Below the pieces are notes generated by a model. The model saw only the letters and a list, made by a program, of their open reading frames with translations, made no database searches and was not told the DNA's origin. This document shows, in pieces, positions 60,963 through 64,000 of a stretch of DNA of 64,000 bases. The position numbers and the translations under genes were made by a program. Numbering within the stretch: position 1 is the first letter of the stretch; every line of letters starts with the position of its first letter. The DNA is from Moritella marina ATCC 15381 (lineage in GTDB: Bacteria > Pseudomonadota > Gammaproteobacteria > Enterobacterales > Moritellaceae): assembly GCF_008931805.1 (NCBI RefSeq), contig NZ_CP044399.1, positions 4,670,364 through 4,734,363 of the forward strand, written 5' to 3'.

Positions 60963-61627
60963 TGTTTACAGGAATTATTGAAACCGTGGGTACGCTCACT
61001 GGTTTAACGCCAAAAGGCGCTGATGTGAGTATCACTGTTGACAGTGGCTCGCTTGATTTAAGTGATGTAAAACTTGGCGACAGTATCGCCACTAACGGTG
61101 TATGCCTGACAGTTGTTGAATTACTAAGCGACGGCTACCGCGCAGATGTGTCATTAGAGACGATAAAGCGCTCTGGTTTTGCGCATTACAAAATTGGTGA
61201 TAAGGTAAACTTAGAAAAAGCGTTAACCTTGAGCACACGTCTTGGTGGTCACTTAGTCAGTGGTCATGTTGATGGCGTTGCCGAGATTGTAAATATAGCT
61301 AAACTTGGTCGTGCGACTGAGTATTGGTTACAAGCTCCAAATGAATTAGCCCGATACATTGCCGAGAAAGGTTCAATTACCATTGATGGTATTAGTTTAA
61401 CTATTAATGAAATTGATGGCGCTAAATTCAAATTGACGATCGTACCGCATACTGCATTAGAAACAACGATAGAAAGTTATGTAGTCGGTCGTAAAGTTAA
61501 TCTAGAAGTAGATGTTATTGCCCGTTATTTAGAACGCATTATGCTAGGTGATAAAGCCGCTGAATCAAGCACGCCTGAACAAGGTATCACCATGGATTTT
61601 CTTGCGAGTAATGGATTTTTAAAGTAA
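60962..61627 (+). CDS. ribE: Riboflavin synthase alpha subunit
   Basis: 221 residues. Dismutates lumazine to riboflavin. Two lumazine-binding halves: MFTGIIETVGTL with GVCLTVVEL, then GGHLVSGHVDGVAEI with GSITIDGISLTINEI, the characteristic duplicated pattern. Translationally coupled to ribD; 48 bp before ribBX. Confidence 0.97.
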   Translation: MFTGIIETVGTLTGLTPKGADVSITVDSGSLDLSDVKLGDSIATNGVCLTVVELLSDGYRADVSLETIKRSGFAHYKIGDKVNLEKALTLSTRLGGHLVSGHVDGVAEIVNIAKLGRATEYWLQAPNELARYIAEKGSITIDGISLTINEIDGAKFKLTIVPHTALETTIESYVVGRKVNLEVDVIARYLERIMLGDKAAESSTPEQGITMDFLASNGFLK

Positions 61628-61675
61628 AACATCTATTCACGTTCAGTTTTTAATTGTTATTAAGGGGCTATGAAC

Positions 61676-62785
61676 ATGGCACTAAGTCGTATTGAAGATA
61701 TTATTGAAGACATCCGCCTAGGTAAAATGGTTATCTTGATGGATGATGAAGATCGTGAAAATGAAGGCGATTTGATCATGGCGGCAGATAAAGTGACGCC
61801 AGAGGCGATTAACTTTATGGCGACACACGGCCGTGGTTTAATTTGCCTGACATTAACCAAAGAGCGTGTTGAAAAACTGCAACTGCCTTTGATGGTTCAA
61901 GACAATACGGCGCAATTCTCAACCAACTTCACTGTTTCGATTGAAGCCGCTGAAGGCGTGACGACGGGTATCTCGGCAACAGATCGTGCAGTAACAGTAT
62001 TATCTGCAGTCGCTGGTGATGCGAAACCAGCGGATATCGTGATGCCAGGCCACATCTTCCCACTGGCAGCGCAAGACGGCGGTGTACTAACACGCGCTGG
62101 TCATACTGAAGCAGGTTGTGATCTTGCACGTCTAGCGGGTTGTGAGCCGGCAGGTGTAATTGTTGAGATCTTAAAAGATGACGGTGAAATGGCGCGTCGT
62201 CCAGACTTAGAAATTTTTGCTGAAAAACATGGCATTAAATTAGGCACTGTGGCTGATTTAATCGAATACCGTAATAGCAATGAAACAACGATTGAACGTG
62301 TTGCTGAATGTAAATTACCCACTGAACACGGTGATTTTGATTTAGTGACTTACCGCGATACTATCGACAATCAAGTTCATTATGCATTACGTAAAGGTGA
62401 TGTTGTTGCCGAGCAACCAACATTAGTACGTGTGCATGTACAAAATACCATGACTGATATTCTACGTACTGATCGCGCGAGCAAGATCTCATGGACATTG
62501 GATGATGCAATGGCGCGTATTGGCCGTGATGGCGGTGTGATGGTGATCTTAGGCAACGAAGAAAACTCTAACGATATCATCGAAAAAGTGAAGCTATTTG
62601 CCCAAGAAGATAAAGGCGATGTGCAGCCAAAAGCAAAATGGCAGGGGACATCACGCCGCGTTGGTGTAGGTTCACAAATTTTAGCTGATATGGGCGTGTC
62701 TAAGATGAAGCTATTAAGCTCGGACAAACGTTACCATTCATTATCAGGCTTTGGCTTGGAAGTTGTCGAATATATCGCTAAATAA
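61676..62785 (+). CDS. ribBX: DHBP synthase with degenerate GTP cyclohydrolase II domain (RibBX type)
   Basis: 369 residues from ATG 61676 (AAGGGG eight bases upstream). The N-terminal ~205 are a full 3,4-dihydroxy-2-butanone-4-phosphate synthase: [28 protein letters not shown], and the [16 protein letters not shown] motif. The C-terminal part aligns with GTP cyclohydrolase II in place, but the zinc Cys motif (SxCLTGDxxxSxRCDCG) is replaced by [17 protein letters not shown], so GTP hydrolysis is very unlikely. Shewanella RibBX proteins of this kind are known. A separate ribA elsewhere is implied. Confidence 0.92.
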   Translation: MALSRIEDIIEDIRLGKMVILMDDEDRENEGDLIMAADKVTPEAINFMATHGRGLICLTLTKERVEKLQLPLMVQDNTAQFSTNFTVSIEAAEGVTTGISATDRAVTVLSAVAGDAKPADIVMPGHIFPLAAQDGGVLTRAGHTEAGCDLARLAGCEPAGVIVEILKDDGEMARRPDLEIFAEKHGIKLGTVADLIEYRNSNETTIERVAECKLPTEHGDFDLVTYRDTIDNQVHYALRKGDVVAEQPTLVRVHVQNTMTDILRTDRASKISWTLDDAMARIGRDGGVMVILGNEENSNDIIEKVKLFAQEDKGDVQPKAKWQGTSRRVGVGSQILADMGVSKMKLLSSDKRYHSLSGFGLEVVEYIAK

Positions 62786-62811
62786 GTTTTAGCGATAGTC
62801 GTAGAATAAGT

Positions 62812-62839
62812 TTGCTTGCTGACGAAAGCTTGGTACAAT
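62812..62839 (+). promoter_or_regulatory. Promoter candidate for ribH-nusB, overlapping a hairpin
   Basis: TTGCTT (62812-62817) and TACAAT (62834-62839) with a 16-bp spacer. The -10 lies in the loop of a perfect 10-bp inverted repeat CTGACGAAAG (62819-62828) / CTTTCGTCAG (62847-62856), which could be an operator. Confidence 0.5.
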
Positions 62840-62916
62840 CCGAGCCCTTTCGTCAGTCGATTCTCAATAATTAATTATTGGCCGTAAATTACGTGCCTTA
62901 TATAGGATTTGTACAC

Positions 62917-63402
62917 ATGAAAGTTATCGAAGGAAATGTTCCTGCTCCAGAAGCTAAAATTGCTATTGTGATCTCTCGTTTTAACAGCTTCATCAATGAA
63001 AGCTTGTTAGCGGGTGCTATCGATTCACTAAAACGTTTTGGTCAAGTTAGCGAAGACAATATCACTATTGTACGCGTACCTGGCGCTGTAGAATTACCGC
63101 TTGTAACTCAACGTGTTGCTGCAACAAAACAGTTTGATGCAATCATTGCTTTAGGTACGGTAATTCGTGGTGGTACACCACATTTTGAATTCGTAGCTGG
63201 CGAATGTAATAAAGGTCTTGCTCAAGTTGCAATGGACTATGATGTTCCTGTTGCATTTGGTGTTCTAACGACAGACACCATTGAGCAAGCAATTGAGCGT
63301 GCTGGTACCAAGGCTGGTAATAAAGGGTCGGAGGCTGCTCTAAGTGCACTTGAAATGGTGAATGTTTTGCATCAAGTTGATGTATTATTGGAGAAAAAAT
63401 GA
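62917..63402 (+). CDS. ribH: 6,7-dimethyl-8-ribityllumazine synthase
   Basis: 161 residues from ATG 62917 (TAGGAT upstream); the frame opens 13 codons earlier. [20 protein letters not shown], the [15 protein letters not shown] motif, [20 protein letters not shown] and [20 protein letters not shown]. Joins the RibD and RibB products. Its stop overlaps the nusB start (ATGA). Confidence 0.97.
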   Translation: MKVIEGNVPAPEAKIAIVISRFNSFINESLLAGAIDSLKRFGQVSEDNITIVRVPGAVELPLVTQRVAATKQFDAIIALGTVIRGGTPHFEFVAGECNKGLAQVAMDYDVPVAFGVLTTDTIEQAIERAGTKAGNKGSEAALSALEMVNVLHQVDVLLEKK

Positions 63403-63821
63403 AACCTTCGGAACGTAGTAAGGCACGTCAGTTTGCCACACAAGCAATTTATCAATGGCAAATGACACAAGAAACTGTTGCAAATATCGAACACCAATTT
63501 GTAACAGAGCAAGATTTTAGCGACACAGATGCAGTTTACTTCCGTGAACTTGTATTAGGTGTAAGCTTAAACGCTGTAGAACTTGATGAATTAATGTCAC
63601 CATTCTTATCTCGTCCAATCGACGATTTAGACTTGGTTGAGAAAGCGATTTTACGTCTTTCTACATTTGAGCTGACTAAGCGTCAAGATGTACCTTATAA
63701 AGTTGTGATCAATGAATCTATCGAATTAGCGAAAGACTTTGGCGCTGAAGACAGCCATAAATTCGTTAACGGCGTATTAGATAAAATTGTAAGTAAATTG
63801 CAATTACGTTTGAAAAAATAA
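63399..63821 (+). CDS. nusB: Transcription antitermination factor NusB
   Basis: 140 residues. [60 protein letters not shown] and [27 protein letters not shown] match. Works with NusE on rRNA boxA. Linked to ribH as in most gammaproteobacteria; terminator follows. Confidence 0.97.
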   Translation: MKPSERSKARQFATQAIYQWQMTQETVANIEHQFVTEQDFSDTDAVYFRELVLGVSLNAVELDELMSPFLSRPIDDLDLVEKAILRLSTFELTKRQDVPYKVVINESIELAKDFGAEDSHKFVNGVLDKIVSKLQLRLKK

Positions 63822-63842
63822 TTTAATTATTTTCTTCAATGC

Positions 63843-63874
63843 AAAAAAGCTAGCACAGGTTGCTGGCTTTTTTT
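63843..63874 (+). terminator. Terminator after nusB
   Basis: AAAAAAGCTAGCA and TGCTGGCTTTTTTT form the stem with loop CAGGT, ending in a T tract. Confidence 0.9.
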
Positions 63875-63901
63875 ATGCCAAAAATTTAGCGCTCTAAATG
63901 T

Positions 63902-63983
63902 TATTGCTCCTGCAAACCGCTCAAGACATCCATGTGCGCTTAGACAAGGCCATCCATGGCCATGTATGTTTGCGATAGCAATA
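63902..63983. repeat. Structured intergenic element near the window end
   Basis: Outer arms TATTGCT/AGCAATA, inner GCAAAC/GTTTGC and a central GGCCATCCATGGCC palindrome; the CATCCATG words recur. Its design resembles 8091-8183. It is non-coding as far as can be seen. Confidence 0.5.
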
Positions 63984-64000
63984 GCATTTTTCTACGGTGT

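Overview
The window is a chromosomal segment of a marine gammaproteobacterium. The best guess is Moritella or a close relative of Vibrio, Shewanella and Psychromonas. This rests on gene order and protein style (a HapR/LuxR-type quorum regulator beside hpt, nrdR-ribD-ribE-ribBX-ribH-nusB, a divergent ytjB) and was not tested by a search. No rRNA, tRNA or CRISPR array was seen.

Layout. 1-10.1 kb is mostly housekeeping: ytjB/ahpA, mpl and ubiX with a HigBA-type toxin-antitoxin pair between them, a HapR/LuxR-family regulator divergent from hpt, a complete IS3-family element, a YadG/YadH-type ABC exporter and a TrmB-like methyltransferase. Copies of a G/C-tract palindromic repeat fill many gaps here, and the IS sits inside one of them. 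10.1-54.8 kb is one very large surface-polysaccharide region. It opens with a convergent wzz, then a leader carrying an ops (RfaH) element and an octanucleotide repeat, then wza-wzb-wzc. A very AT-rich cassette follows (pyruvyltransferase-like protein, two GT4 enzymes, Wzx, Wzy, acyltransferase), then ugd, a UDP-GlcA 4-epimerase, an initiating sugar transferase, galU, galE and a beta-CASP nuclease. Next comes a legionaminic-type nonulosonate set (30.7-39.1 kb), an inverted pair (ATP-grasp protein and sialyltransferase-like protein), an LPS core/ligase block (41.7-45.5 kb), a complete pseudaminic acid set (pseB, C, F, a pseG-pseH fusion, pseI) and a second ugd-epimerase-galU module. 54.8-64 kb is again housekeeping: a TorD-like chaperone, glyA, two envelope proteins, nrdR and the riboflavin genes ending in nusB.

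How the genes work together. GalU, Ugd and the epimerase make UDP-glucose, UDP-GlcA and UDP-GalA. The WbaP/WcaJ-like transferase loads the first sugar on undecaprenyl phosphate, the glycosyltransferases extend it, Wzx flips it, Wzy polymerises it, and Wzz or Wzc/Wzb set chain length, with export through Wza. Two CMP-nonulosonates (legionaminic-like and pseudaminic acid) are made in parallel. The sialyltransferase-like gene at 40.3-41.4 kb is a candidate to add one of them. RfaH acting at ops probably lets polymerase read the long wza operon.

Most worth follow-up: the legionaminic-type set has a FemAB/GNAT-like protein where an acetyltransferase is expected, a divergent DegT-fold protein, and a nearby ATP-grasp ligase, suggesting an unusual acyl or aminoacyl nonulosonate. 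Several surface-polysaccharide genes also carry in-frame microsatellites.
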